Assembly (NCBI GenBank): GCA_945643635.1
Contig: CALZFC010000029.1
Span: 1,124,001 to 1,188,000 of the forward strand
Length of the DNA stretch: 64,000 nucleotides
DNA from: Allodiplogaster sudhausi
Taxonomy: Eukaryota; Nematoda; Chromadorea; Rhabditida; Diplogasteridae
Direction: 5' to 3'
The notes beneath the pieces were generated by a model. That model was not told where the DNA came from. It saw only the letters and a list, made by a program, of their open reading frames with translations, and did no database searches. Position numbers and translations under genes: made by a program. The stretch's first letter is position 1, and every line of letters begins with the position of its first letter. Below, piece by piece: positions 23,032-34,600 of the stretch.

Positions 23032-25054
23032 CTAAAACTCCTCGCTAAAGTATTCTTCATCGTCTAACTCATCTTCGACTTCTTCCAGGAGGGCTGCGAC
23101 GTCGTCCTCAGGTTCCAGCTCGGCATCACTTCTGTTCTCCTCTTCGTCGTTGTTGCTCTGGCGCTTCCTCTGACGTGCGCTTGCCAGCGAACGTCGGATG
23201 AGGTGCGCTTCATGAATAACTTCTTTCCTGAAGTTATTAAACCTTTGAAACAGAAAGTAGCTTTACTTTTATGCCTGAAATTGTTGGTTGCCGGGCTATA
23301 GATAGCTCTGTCTCGGTATTCGCGGCGGACACCCTCTGAGTGCCTGTTTGCTTTATTCGCCCTTCGACTTTCTCACGCTTCCTCGCATTCCATCCCATGA
23401 TCGCAACTTTCATTCGCAACATTTCGGTGCCTTTCACGGTATAATAGTGATCCTTTGGCACGTAGCGAGCTGAGTAGGAGTGAAAGGATTCCACCTGAAA
23501 TGTAGTAATAGTCATGATGGCGTTGTGCTTCTCAGTTTACCTGAGAGGTCGCAAGAAATGGTGATGTTTTGGCGACATCATCTATTTGACTTTCGAAGTA
23601 TTCTCCTAGCCACTCCCTCACAGCCGTAAGAAGCCGGCTGTTAGTTGGCGCATTCGGGATATTCCCGTGCTCAAATCCAGTTAGAGATGGAAAACGGGCG
23701 CTCTAAATGATTACAAAATAAATTTGCACTTTTGAATTATTGTCACCTTTGGCCATGAGTGGATGCCGTCAAGATGGTTCAGTGTAGCAAGGTACTTCTG
23801 CATGGCTAACGTACCGTCTCCCTTAGCTGAAGTGATTGCGTACCAAATGTGGTTGATAATGCTGCGAGTCCAGTCTTTTAGAGTACCGCTCCTCTTTCTC
23901 TTCGCCTTCTGAACAAAGTAGCTAAAATTAATTTTTTTTTCAAATTAAAATCTACCTCTAATATCAATTTCGTATGGTTCCTCACGAGATGCCATGCGTC
24001 GTTCATGTGTCTTATGTTATATGGACGAAGGGCTGCAGCCACCGAGCGACTCCTATCGGTGGTAATGGAAGTTGACGGCCTCAGCGCCACCGATCTCTGC
24101 CAGCAAGGAGTCCAGCGCTTTCGTCATTCCCAGTGGCTCCATAGCTGGCGACGAGCCATCTGAAGTTGGTTCGTAATGCTTACCAAGCGTATCATCGGGG
24201 TGACTAACTAGTTTCCTTCTTCTCGGTAACGCTAAATGCAATGATAACGTTGTGTGGAAGGAGCACTATTTCGTATCGGCAACACATTGCACAGTATCCG
24301 CGCGAGTCATAAGCTCCATCGGCGGCGAGATGAATAGGTTCCCCATGAAATACAGATTTATTATACTGGTTCTAAAGTATAGAGACATCAAACATTTGTG
24401 ATATCATTGAGTAGTCGCTTTATCCAATAGTCGTGCTGACGCATGTAGACCTTATCGACAGCCGGGGAAATGTAGTTTTCTCGTATCTCGTAATATGAGC
24501 TCTCGGACATGAAAGCCATTCCGAGTGTTTCCAATGTGGATGCTACGGCCTGAGTAGTAAAGATGAAATGCAAAAAATTAATAATTCGAATTGAGACATA
24601 CTCCGTATCCATGCGTGACTGCTCCCACCAAATCTATGGATACAGCATGTAGCTTTTCCTTGCTTGACTCGGCCGCTGTAGGTACGTTGGGACTGCTACT
24701 CCATGCCCTTTTGTTTTCTCTCCATTTTCTTTGAAGTATGTGTGTTATTTCGGTTACAGAGACAAAGATTCATAGCATTTATCACGTGAATCATTCAACA
24801 TCAAAAAAGCCAGTGTACTGGCCATCTTGCTCTGGCCACTTCTGTCGGATGGTCATGACTACGCAGGCTGGAAGCTCAATTCGATTGCGACGACCAGCTC
24901 ATCCCCAAATTTCCGCCGCAAGGCAGCGATATATCGCATATCTCTTTGAACTGAAATTTGCATTGCATTTATGATCTCTATCTTTATAACAGTATTTGTA
25001 CATTCCATTATGGGCACGGATTATTCGTTCTCATCTTTATCCTTCTTCCGGTGG

Positions 25055-25088
<34 letters not shown>

Positions 25089-25579
25089 GTCTCTCTGTCC
25101 CTCTGTCTCTGTCTCTGTCTCTCCCTCTCTCTGTCTCTCTCTCACTCTCTCTTTCTCTCTTACTTGTTGCTTGGAGTAGTAGGGATGGGTCTGCTGGTGC
25201 TTCCTTCATACATGTCGTACAACCGAGAAGCAAGCCGAGCTCCATTGTCGTCTAAGAACTGCCTCTGAAAGGCATCTGAGTCGACGACGCAGTCGACGGG
25301 CTGCTTTTCCACGAGTTCACGTAGGAAGGCAAGTACTTCCCTTCCTCGACGGAGAAGCTTCTCTGGATGGCGCATCACGGACTGGCAGCAATAAGAGGTC
25401 GAGTACTCGCTGACCACTCCACAACGACCACAGGAACATTGCAAAATGTCGGCGGCTGTTTCTGAGTTGAACACCTTCGATGCACGCTGACTTTCCAGTA
25501 GCCGTCGACGCTCTTCCGTCCTCTCAAGCTGCTCAGGGGTGGGGTCGAAAACGGAAGGATGGACTAAGTCATCCATTAC
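23032..25579 (-). pseudogene. DDE-like transposase gene with P2X7-type Cys domain, disrupted
   Basis: Minus-strand exons: 25,579-25,212 (N-terminal Cys-rich module CSCGRCG..YCCQS then a helical DSDAFQRQFL region, resembling the P2X7 receptor C-terminal domain), 24,950-24,758 (LPACVVMTIRQKWP, QYTGF), 24,728-24,602, 24,549-24,394, 24,371-24,209 (HLAADGAYDSRGYC, first catalytic Asp candidate), 24,159-23,956 (SITTDRSRSVAAALRP, second Asp), 23,921-23,747 (DWTRSIINHIWY), 23,702-23,541 and 23,494 onward (VESFHSYSARYVPK, Glu candidate), then an acidic tail ending TAG at 23,032. Similar proteins are widespread in invertebrate genomes. Damage: an in-frame TGA at 24,899-24,901, a frame change near 24,070, and uncertain frames near 23,935 and 23,260. 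Introns end in nematode-like tttcag. No clear terminal inverted repeats were found. Confidence 0.75.
25055..25160 (+). repeat. (CT)n microsatellite inside a transposase intron
   Basis: CTCTCTGTCT-type run within the first intron (24,951-25,211) of the minus-strand transposase gene. Confidence 0.95.
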
Positions 25580-25629
25580 CTGTATTTGAAAGTTATACAT
25601 ATTTACAACCATAAAACATTAGCAAGAGT

Positions 25630-26290
25630 ATGAAAATAAACTCTCACAATCTTGCAATACACGTGACAGAGTACATCGGCAAAATGGGAGTGCGATGTTC
25701 GCCTTTTCGCACCTCTTCCCCCCTTTCATTCGCATGGATGAGATGCACGTACACTCTTGACTCAGAGTTCAAAGTACGTGAGTGGTATCCTCCTACTAAA
25801 ATGTTTATTTTCTCAGAATTTAGGATTTTTTGTGGCTTCGGACCACTTGCAATCGATGTTTCTAGCTCAGCTTTACCAAATAAAGCGAAAAAACGAAACA
25901 TTATTTATTCGCCGGAGACCTCCTTTAAGGCCGGTGACTATTTCACACAGTGCTATCGAAATCCATCGAATTGTTTTTGCAAGTCATGGAAACAAGTGGC
26001 AGGTGATGTGCTGCCAGCTGGATAGATTCACGCGTAGAAGGGTTGCAGCAACGTGGTCTCGATCCCGCTACTTCTTGCTCCACAGTCTCGGACTCTATTC
26101 ATTCATCAATGAGGCGCGTTTTAATCCACGGCCTCTCGGGCCAACATATATAATTAAAAGCTATACACTGGAAATGTTTGGCACTCGGTACAGGCTGTTC
26201 CTTACAAACCTCGTGGTTCCAATGCGGAAGGAAGTCTGATTAGGAGGACATATGTAGTTTCCAGGAGGTGAGAACAAAAGAGAGGAAGAA
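25630..26290. other. Intergenic repeat DNA, no gene
   Basis: Contains the repeat at 25,843-25,935 (TTTATTCGCCGGAGACCTCC, then TTTAAG) shared with 21,705 and 37,484. At about 26,035-26,090 a GGGATCGAGACC box (minus strand) suggests another tRNA-derived fragment. No credible coding exon. Confidence 0.4.
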
Positions 26291-26440
26291 CGGGGCAGAG
26301 TGACAAGTAGCAAGGGAGATGATTGTCGTTCTTGCTCTTCTCGCCCTCATCGCATCTCTTCCAGCTGTTAGTTCGCCTTTTTTAAGGAGACAAAAAATTA
26401 CGCTTGAATTCGCGCATTTTTCCCTGAGTCACAAGAGCGA
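26150..26440 (+). pseudogene. Stray copy of the lysozyme promoter-proximal region and first exon
   Basis: Nearly identical to 27,730-27,990, including the upstream GGAGGTGAGAA block, the signal-peptide exon (26,319-26,366, MIVVLALLALIASLPA) and the first part of the intron. No exon 2 follows; the next feature is a tRNA gene. It is therefore a 5' fragment from a partial duplication, not a gene. Confidence 0.8.
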
Positions 26441-26503
26441 GATAGGGAGCGCCGTGTCGCACTGTATACAAAGTTTCTGTAATATAAAGGAAGGAAAACG
26501 AAA

Positions 26504-26575
26504 GGTCCTGGCCGGGTTCGAACCGACGATCTTCTGCGTGTAAAGCAGACGTGATAACCTCTACACCACAGGACC
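26504..26575 (-). tRNA. tRNA-Val (anticodon TAC)
   Basis: The minus strand reads GGTCCTGTGGTGTAGAGGTT.. through an anticodon arm with loop TTTACAC to GGTTCGAACCCGGCC and AGGACC. The acceptor stem pairs GGTCCTG with CAGGACC minus overlap, the A box (GTGGTGTAGAGG) and B box (GGTTCGAACC) are canonical, and all four stems form. The anticodon TAC decodes Val. Length 72 nt without CCA, and no intron. Confidence 0.95.
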
Positions 26576-26830
26576 TGATTAGGGGGGGGGGGCGTTACTT
26601 ACACAACTCAATTACACTTAACGGTGCCTAAACTCGCCGTAAGCGAAATACTTTGAATCCCGAGTAGCATAGAGAGGAGCGGGGGCGAGAAAGATAGGCG
26701 ACGAGAGAGAGAGAGAGATAGAGAGAAAGAGGGAGAGAGAGAGAAAGATGAATAGAAGGTTGTGTTATCGAACAATCCTAATGATTACTTGAATTAAGAA
26801 GCAATCGTCATCTAGTCAGAGGGATGAGAA

Positions 26831-26876
26831 AGGAACGAATGAAGTGGAGAGGATCCTCTCCACTTCATTCGTTCCT
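26831..26876. repeat. Perfect 46-bp palindrome
   Basis: Two 23-bp arms, AGGAACGAATGAAGTGGAGA.. and its exact complement, meet without a spacer at 26,853/26,854. Confidence 0.97.
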
Positions 26877-26934
26877 ATTGTCTAATTGTTTAATCGTCCA
26901 TCTACATCTTTAAGGTACAGTAACATGCAATAAA

Positions 26935-27290
26935 AGTGCATATTTTGGTTTTTCTTTTATAGTTCCCCTAAAAGTGAATGAAAGTTTCAGAGTTACTTCG
27001 TTATACAGAATATTAATACATAGTATATGTAGTTACTAGTGCAGTGTTACAATCAAACTATTTGAGCTCGCAATGAGCACCGCAAACAACTTTCGTCCAC
27101 AGTTTAAAAAAACATGTTTACCCATCTCACAACATGACTAATAGGCTTTTACATGATGGGCAGCCTGACTTCATTCTTGGCTTCATAAGGCCACTAGGAA
27201 CTAAAGAATCGTTTGAACGTAATACTGGCATAGAATAGTACGTTGACCAACAAGGCAAGACGTTTATTGCAGCCTACTGTTTGAGCCAGG
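26935..27290. mobile_element. Fragments of Tc1/mariner-type elements
   Basis: At about 26,923 ACAGTAACATGCAATAAAAG resembles 46,853 (ACAGTAGCGTGCAATAAATG), a likely shared terminus. 27,095-27,260 matches one arm of the 1.58-kb element at 9341-10,919 (TTAATAGGCTTTT, TTGGCTTCAT.AGGCCAC). Neither copy is complete. Confidence 0.6.
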
Positions 27291-27853
27291 AAATAAATTA
27301 ATTTGAAATGTAAATGCACATTCTGGCAGCGAAAGAGGTAAAGAGAGAAGGATACCGTAGCCCTCCGGTCACGTGAAGCTGAACCCGGAGAGGAAGGGGC
27401 GGAGATCAGTGTAATATAATCTTCACTTCATCTTCCTATCACTTCCAGCCTCGCCAGTGTGCTAAAAGGTCTTGATAAACTTGAAACTAAACTGTAGCAG
27501 CGGACGGCTATTGCACGAAAGTCTCTCTTTTCCTCTGATAAGCCATATCGAGAATCTTTAAGAAAATGTCAAAAAACATAAATGTGAAGTGCGAGTTTAG
27601 TGGAAAGGGCAGACCCAAATGTAGACAGACAGGGATGAAGAAAGGGGGAGAGAAGAGTGAGTGAAAGAGAAAGAGGGAGAGAGAGGGCGGGAGCGAGGTG
27701 GAAAGATAAAGAGAAGTCCAAATGCTTGTATTATCTAACAGTCCTAATAGCCATTTCCAATGAGGAAGGAAGTCTGATAATGAGGGCAGAGTTTCTTGGA
27801 GGTGAGAATAAAAGGGAGGAAGAAGGTGTGCGAAGGGACAAGTTGCCAGCGAG

Positions 27854-29652
27854 ATGATTGCCGTTCTTGCTCTTCTCGCCCTCATCGCATCTCTTCCAGC
27901 TGTTAGTTCTCCGTCTCTTTAAAGAAGACAAAAACCCAATTTTGAATTCGCGCGCTTTTCCCTGAGACACAAGGGCGAGAGAGAATCTGTTTTAGAGGGA
28001 AGTGACTACAAAAATTTAAAATAGATTACGGTTGAGTTTCCTGCTCCTTTAAGTCTTCATCAATAAGAATACATTTAGATTGCAGAAAAAAAGTATTTCA
28101 AATCGAATTTCTCTCTTGTAGTACTCAGAATTTCGACTGGCGGTGGACATCAACCAGCTGGGAAGCCCCTCCGACTTCGTCCGCCTCCGCTCCCAACAGT
28201 ACGACACCGTCTTCGTGAGGGCGTACAGGCCAGACCAAGATGGCACTCCGGACTACTACGCACCCGCCAATATCAAGGCTGCTTCTGCTGGTAGAACAGC
28301 CTTTGCTTCCAACCAAACAAAGACATTTCTAGGGCATGAAGAGTCTTTGATCTTCATTTTTCATAGATTCTTTGGAGCTACGAGACGGAGAGACGGAGAT
28401 TGAGAGATTGAGAAGGAGAGAGAGATATGGAGAGAAAGAGAAAGAGACAGATAGACCGAGAGAGGTAAGGTGAGAAGTAAAGAGAGATAGAGACATAGAG
28501 AGAGAGAGTGCTAGAAAATAATACTGTCTAGCTGGCCTCGGAGTCGAAGTGTACGCCGTGCCCGCGGCCACTTCTTTGCGTACGTCAGCGATCAAGCAGA
28601 TGGACGACGCCATCACAACTCTGCAGAGCGCCGGATTCACCGTTCGCGCTCTCTGGCTTCAGGTGAGAGAACGGAGCGGGAGAAAGGTTACGGTACAGAA
28701 AGGGGGAGGGGAGGAAGAGAGAAAGGTGAGTGGTGAAAGGGAGGGGGGAAGGGGAGGGGAGAGAGAAGGAGAAAGGGGGGTCATCAGGGGCATCATACTT
28801 TGAATGTGGAGAGATTCTCAGGTGACAACGCCAGTGAACTGGAATTCCAATGCTGCTCCAAACGTCGACTTTATAAAGAGCGCAATTCAGCGCATTCGCG
28901 TCAGTGATTAATGACATTTTTATCACCAATTTCATTCTTACCATGGCACTGTCAAACTCTCATTCAATCCTTTCCCTTCCCCTCTTCTTCAATTTCTAAG
29001 TAACCGTCACAGACATATGTATGTATTTTTTGTTATCCACTGTCCGTTCTTCGATTTAATAAATAAATATATTTTAATTTTTTTTCCTTTCTCTTCACTC
29101 CTAGTTTCCTTTCCATCCATTAATTTCTCTCTTTTAAGCGACAATCAAAACCAATAGTGTGTAAATAAAAATATGCATCTAGGCCAGAAATGTTCGTCCC
29201 GGAATCTACACAAATCAGTTCGAATGGAGCCAGATTACGAACTTACTCTCCAACCTTGGAAGTGACGTCATGCTCTGGTTAGCTGACTAATTGATATTAT
29301 CACCTCTTGAGTTCCCTCCTCTCCCAACATACTCTATTTCTCGCTCTGTCTCCTCTCTCTCTCTCTATCCCTCTCACTCTCCCTCTGCATATACTGGAGC
29401 GTGTACGGTGCTGGCAAATCGGGCGAGTCCCCTCAGAACTTCGATGACTTCAGTCCTTTCGCGCAATGGACTTCCCCGATGGCGAAGCAGTTCGGGCAGC
29501 AAGAGTCCCCCTGCGAGTACTCCTTGCTGAACCTGAACCGAGAGATCTTCCAGGCCAAAGGAATGGCTCGCAACAGCTCGAATGCATCTCTCTCCGTCTC
29601 TTCCACTAAAATCGTCGTGGGCGGAATCGGCCTGGACACTCCTCTCAACTAA
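27854..29652 (+). CDS. GH25-type lysozyme (nematode lys family)
   Basis: Six plus-strand exons: 27,854-27,901 (signal peptide MIAVLALLALIASLPA), 28,122-28,290 (YSEFRLAVDINQLG, FVRAYRP), 28,532-28,662 (GLGVEVYAVPA), 28,822-28,899, 29,183-29,277 (VRPGIYTNQFEW) and 29,400-29,652 (VYGAGKSG, FAQWTSPMAKQFGQ, stop TAA). All junctions keep phase, giving about 225 residues. The VDI strand near the N-terminus and the late QW-type region fit the Entamoeba/C. elegans-like GH25 lysozymes, secreted enzymes that cleave peptidoglycan in gut or immune tissue. AATAAA follows at about 29,687. The acceptor of the last exon is odd: ACTGG stands where a CAG would be expected, and the first AG lies three bases on, changing Trp-Ser to Cys. 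Confidence 0.87.
28395..28510 (+). repeat. GA-rich tract in lysozyme intron 2
   Basis: GAGAGAGAGA with scattered interruptions. A second G/A-rich tract lies in intron 3 at 28,680-28,790. Confidence 0.9.
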
Positions 29653-29699
29653 AGTTAAGTTAATCTTTAATCAAGAATAATAAAGAAACATCCAATTGT

Positions 29700-30398
29700 T
29701 GCTCAAGCTGACAACTTTGAAAAGAAAGCCTGAAGATACATACATTATTCTCTCTTGGTTTCAATGCACTTCCTCTGGATAAACTTCTACATGTGGGCAA
29801 TTTTTGTAATTAGATTTGTAATAATTTTCAAGGTTGACGGATTCTGAGCCATCGCAATGCCAAAGAGAATAAAAAACTGTTAGCCATAATGGCGGCGAGT
29901 CTTTGATGTTTCACAAAGAAGTAGATCATAAGGGCGAAAAGAACTGAAACAACTAAATAATAGTCGTCTCAGTCGGCAACTGTCTCCGTTTGTCGACTTT
30001 GGGATTCAGAGAGATTAAAAGAGAGATAGAGCAACCAGCCTAGCGCAATGAGGCGAGTGCGGTAAAATGGTTCTTTTAATTTACTAATCATCAGAATATT
30101 CTAAATACGAATTCAGGGCTCACTCAATAGAACAGTAGTAATCTAATTTATTCATTGCTGATAATCTTTAAATGCACGTAACTTTCGAAACATGAAATTT
30201 TCAATATCGCATATGTTTTCGCGATTCAAAAAAACTTCGAAATACATATAAAATTGACTAGCCAAATCACACTTATGACTTCATTTCATAACCTAACACA
30301 AAGTACAGATGTACTTTGGATACAATATGGATACAATCCAAAAGTACAGATTGACTTTGGAGTTGTTCTGAAAGTACAGTTGCACTTTGGCAACAATC
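29700..30398. other. Intergenic DNA with a short tandem motif
   Basis: No gene seen. Between about 30,298 and 30,390 the motif AAAGTACAG..GACTTTGG occurs three times about 45 bp apart. Confidence 0.5.
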
Positions 30399-30402
30399 TT
30401 AA

Positions 30403-32877
30403 GACAGGATGTCCATAGGACTCGATGACCTGCCCTTGGAATTTTTTTCGAATTTGTTCATGAAAATTGGTTACAGTATACAACTCGACGTGGCCAACAG
30501 AATAGGTTATATTTCAAACTTGAAAAAAATTTTCCGCGCGTGACCCGGTGCAGTAACGTTAACACTTTCACTTGTCATAACTCGCTTAAAACATATAGTT
30601 AGACAACCATCGAGGTATCATTGGATAGCTTTTTCAAGGGGCTTTAATGTTCGTGTTGATGATGTTTTCATAAAATTTCATTTTGGGCCTAAAATACGGC
30701 CCTAAGTATTTTCGAAGGCGGTTTTTGGCCAACTTAAGCATTTTATGCTCATTTCTGCAGAACGGTACATAAACTTAAAGTGCGTGAAATTTGCTACAAC
30801 ATATGTCTCTTTCAAAAGAAATAAACGTCTCGCTCTTACAAGGCAACCATCTAAGCATAAGGTGGCGGATTTTGATCGCACTTGTCTAGATCGATAGTCC
30901 AAGTGGAGAAATGATGATAACCATATTCATTTTTTCCTAAATGGCTTCCGGCGATTTTATATTGATTTTTAAAGTTTGCATTAAATCGCGGTATTTTGTG
31001 GCTTTACCACTGTCAATGTCTTTCTTAAGCAATTGAATAGGCCTGCGGGGCGCAGTGGGTTACGTGCTCGCTTATAATTTTGAACGTCACAGGTTCGAAC
31101 CACATTCGGTTGAAACGTTTTGCTACGGGTACCATTGTACCATTCCCACGCCAGAGGTCGAACTTCATAAAAAAAAATTTTCCTTGAAATTCATTCCACG
31201 GTGGTTTTCAGCATGGGAAAACGAATATCATACTCATTTCTTTTTCTGGCTTGGCTCAACCACCATCGCAAAGTGAGAATCTCACCTCTCTAACCTTGCC
31301 TAGCTAAAAATGAGCTCATGATAACAAATACACATGATATTCGTATTCCCCGTACCGAAAACCACCTTGGGGTGAATTTCAATTTAAAAGGTTTTTTGAA
31401 AAAAAAATTAGTTCGACTTTAGGGGTAGGAATAGTACAATTGTACCTCCTACAGTTGCGGAATTCAAGTTTGGAGAAGTACATACGAAAAAATTTTTCAG
31501 ATGAGAGGAAAGTTCGTATACACTTAAAATTTATGTAACAATAGCTTTCTACTTGTCTGTAAGGGCATAGGGTGTTGGAAGGTGTACCCTTCGCCCATTG
31601 TTGCGAAGCCATCCATAGTAGCCTATTACCCAAATGACCTGCCTCAATTTTCCCTCGTTAGGTTCCCAAACGCTTGAACATGATCCAGTGTAAACTGTAA
31701 CACCGTGCAAGCGCATTCTACGATCCATAACTGCGCTCAATGTCAATATTACAAAATCGTAAGTATATCATCTAAGAGCTCTCACGGAGATCTTCAAATG
31801 TTACATACATTATTTTATTGAAAAGTTTCAATTTATATGGGAAATTTCGTTATGTACTTAAAAAACTACTGTAAAAACATTTTCGCATGTCGAAAAATAC
31901 ATCATAAGAAAGACGATGATATTTGGTACAAGATGAACCCCTTTCAATGGAATTCCATGCATACGATCTTTTGTTATAAATCGTAAAAGTAGTGCCAGTA
32001 GCGTCGCTGTCATTTTGCCCAAGAATTCATATTTTAGGTTATTCGAATTAGAATATTCCAATCCTTTTTTTCTACAGTTTTTCCATAAGGCCTTGTTATC
32101 CTACTCTTATGGCATATAACAAAAGATCATATGCATGGAATTTCATTGAAAGGGGTTCATCTTTTAATAAATTTCATCCTCTTTCTTATGAGGTATGTTT
32201 CGACAGGCGAAAATGTTTAAGTAGTTTTTTAAACCTTCTAATTGTACATAACGAAATTTCCCATATAAATTGAAACTTTCAATAAAATAATGTATGGAAC
32301 ATTTGAAGATCTCCGTGAGTGCTCTTAGATGATGTACTTACGATTTTGTAATATTGAGCGTAGTTATGGATCGAAGAATGCGCTTGCACGGTGTTACAGT
32401 TTACACTGGATCGTGTTCAAGCGTTTGGGAACTTAAGGGGAGAGAGGTTTATTTCTTTGGAAAGAGACATATGTTGTAGCAAATTTCACGCACTTTAAGC
32501 ATATATAGGAGCAGTTCTGCAGAAATGAGCATAAAATACTTAAGTTGGCCAAAAACCGCCTTCGAAAATATTCAGACCCGTATTTTAGGGCCTAAATGAA
32601 ATTTTATGAAAACATCATCAACATAAAAAATAAAGCCCCTTAAAAAAGCTATCCAATGATACCTCGATGGTTGTATAACTATATGTTTTAAGCGAGTTAT
32701 GACAAGTGAAATTTTTAACATTACTGCATCGGGTCCCGCGCGGAAAATTTTTTTCAAGTTTGAAATATAGCCTATTTTGTTGGCCACGTCGAGTTGTATA
32801 CTGTAACCAATTTTCATGAACAAACTCGAAAAAAATTCCTAGAGCAGGCCTTGATCGAAGGATACTGACATGCTCTC
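30403..32877. mobile_element. Palindromic TTAA element (member 4) with an internal insertion
   Basis: Bordered by TTAA at 30,399-30,402 and 32,878-32,881, with ends GACAGGATGTCC and GAGAGCATGTCA read inward. The arms pair (30,403-30,839 with about 32,440-32,877; 31,662-32,040 with 32,050-32,430). The left arm is split by about 820 bp (30,840-31,657), bounded by TTAC and TTAG where the right arm has a single intact TTAA, so it looks like a second, older TTAA insertion. The insert carries a tRNA-like segment. No transposase. Confidence 0.85.
31044..31105 (+). repeat. tRNA-like (SINE-type) segment
   Basis: GGGGCGCAGTGGGTTACGTG resembles an A box, and CAGGTTCGAACC about 30 bp later is a perfect B box. 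The arms do not fold cleanly. It lies within the insert of the palindromic element at 30,403. Confidence 0.55.
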
Positions 32878-33141
32878 TTAAAGGAGCTGTCCATGGAGAT
32901 TACAATGTTGCAGAATTTTTTGTTAATACTATCCGGTCCAACTTTTTTTTAAATCATTAGGAAACGTGAGAATGCGTCCTGAAGGGGCCCTGAGGAGAAA
33001 AACCACATTTTCCCCACGTCGTACTGTAGAAATTAGAGTGACGTGCGAAGCGGCAAGCTACGCTTGAGATTCGAGGGAAGAGAAGAGAGACAGAGAGAAA
33101 AAGACTTACACAGTCTAGTTTGTAGTGATAGATACTGTGCT

Positions 33142-33606
33142 CAGAGCCGGTAAATGGCCCAAAATTTTTGGGCCGGCCCGGCCCGTCGGGCCCTAGGTCT
33201 GGGCCGGCCCGGCCCGAACGATTTCCGGGCCCTAGAATTTTGGGCCCGGCCCGTGGGCCCGTTTGAGCCCGATTTTCAAAAAATTCGGGGGGGGGGGGAA
33301 GTCCGAAGAGCTACAAAAATTTTTGAAATTCAAAAATTTTCATGCTCATGCTATGAATATTCATTTTAATGTATAGTAGAAAAAGTTTTAGGGGGAAAAA
33401 CGAACAAATGAAGAAAGCTTTGCACTTAAAAGTGCCATCAGTCGTCTTGACTGGACGACATCGTGTGCTTATCGGGCCCAAACGGGCCTGCGGGCCGGCC
33501 CAACTTTTTTGGGCCCGGCCCGGCCCGGCCCGGGGCCCTGGGAAATTGGGCCGGCCCGGCCCGCGGGCCGGGCCGGCCCAATTTCCCAGGGCCGTTACCG
33601 GCTCTG
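33142..33606. mobile_element. hAT-like MITE, GC-rich palindrome
   Basis: Ends CAGAGCCGG and CCGGCTCTG, as expected for hAT elements. The 8-bp flanks ACTGTGCT (33,134-33,141) and ACTGTGCG (33,607-33,614) match at seven positions. The inside is dominated by GGGCC/GGCCC repeats in a strongly AT-rich genome region, with a spacer near 33,290-33,460. Confidence 0.85.
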
Positions 33607-34169
33607 ACTGTGCGAGCATACCGCCAAAACTTTTTGCAATATCATGCGCGAATTCAAACGTTAGTTCTGCACAAGCGGCTTTTAAACTCCATGGATAGTT
33701 CCTTTAAGTAGTTTTGCAATACATTATACTGACAGTTTATTTATGGCCTTTACTTTAGATATTACATACTATATACTGGATAATATGAATGTTCACGCCT
33801 TGTTCTTTCCTTTCCTGTAGTTACTTATGATGTCCAATTGGCTCGTAATATTTCCATCAGTCGAAAACGATATAAACCTAGGACTTGAAAAAAATACTGT
33901 GAGGAAACCTTCAACGGGCTGGACAATATTCTTATATCACATCCACATATGTACGAATGTCTAGAACTTTGCATTTAAGATTGTATGCTGACCGATTTAT
34001 TCATTGGTGACGTTCTGACTTACTGTGCATGTAGTTCCGATTCCATTCTAAGCGGCAAGCTCACTTCACTTCATTCCGTATCCTCGTTCTCGCGCGGCGG
34101 TCCACTCTACTCTCTAACAATATACATGACCGCAATCGCCCTGTATTGTAGTCGGTGCAGGGTGCAGAT

Positions 34170-34299
34170 CAGGGATGTCCAAAGCGGGCTGATGGTGAAC
34201 CCGGGACGGGCCCTAGGCCCGGCCCGGCCCGGCCCGGCCCGCTTAGCCCACGGGCCCGGCCCCCAGCGTGCCCTACGCGCCTTGGTTTGGACATCTCTT
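34170..34299. mobile_element. Short hAT-like MITE
   Basis: Starts CAGGGATGTCCAAA and ends in TTTGGACATCTCTT. Flanking octamers GTGCAGAT and ATGCAGAC match at six of eight positions. The core again consists of GGCCC repeats. Confidence 0.75.
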
Positions 34300-34416
34300 A
34301 TGCAGACACATGGACTTTTTTGCTTCCCTATCGCGACATCACGAATCCGGCGATTGTTTTTCTTTGATGTAATTGCTTCAAGAGAGTTGTTTCAAGTCTA
34401 TTTGCTCTGCACACCG

Positions 34417-34600
34417 CAGGGGTGTATCGGAATTTCGAATTCCGAATTCCGAATTCCGACCATTTCTCTTCCGAATTCCGATTTCCGAATTCCGACCTTT
34501 TCTCTTCCGAATTCCGATTTCCGAATTCCGTTATGAAAGGGGGGGGGGCCTTCCAAATTCCAAATACCGTTATGAAAATTTTTATTCCGGTACATCCCTG
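34417..34600. mobile_element. hAT-like MITE with GAATTC repeats
   Basis: Begins CAGGGGTGTATCGGAAT and ends ATTCCGGTACATCCCTG. The inside repeats CCGAATTCCGATTTCCGAAT about three times and holds a G run. Flanks GCACACCG and ATACACAG are a poor but possible 8-bp duplication. Confidence 0.75.

Noticed and set aside
31044..31105. A functional tRNA at 31.05 kb
   Set aside because: Perfect B box but no cloverleaf; kept only as a tRNA-derived repeat.
33154..33711. Gly/Pro/Ala-rich frames with a collagen-like look
   Set aside because: They come from GGGCC repeats inside a hAT-like MITE on both strands; no Gly-X-Y register.
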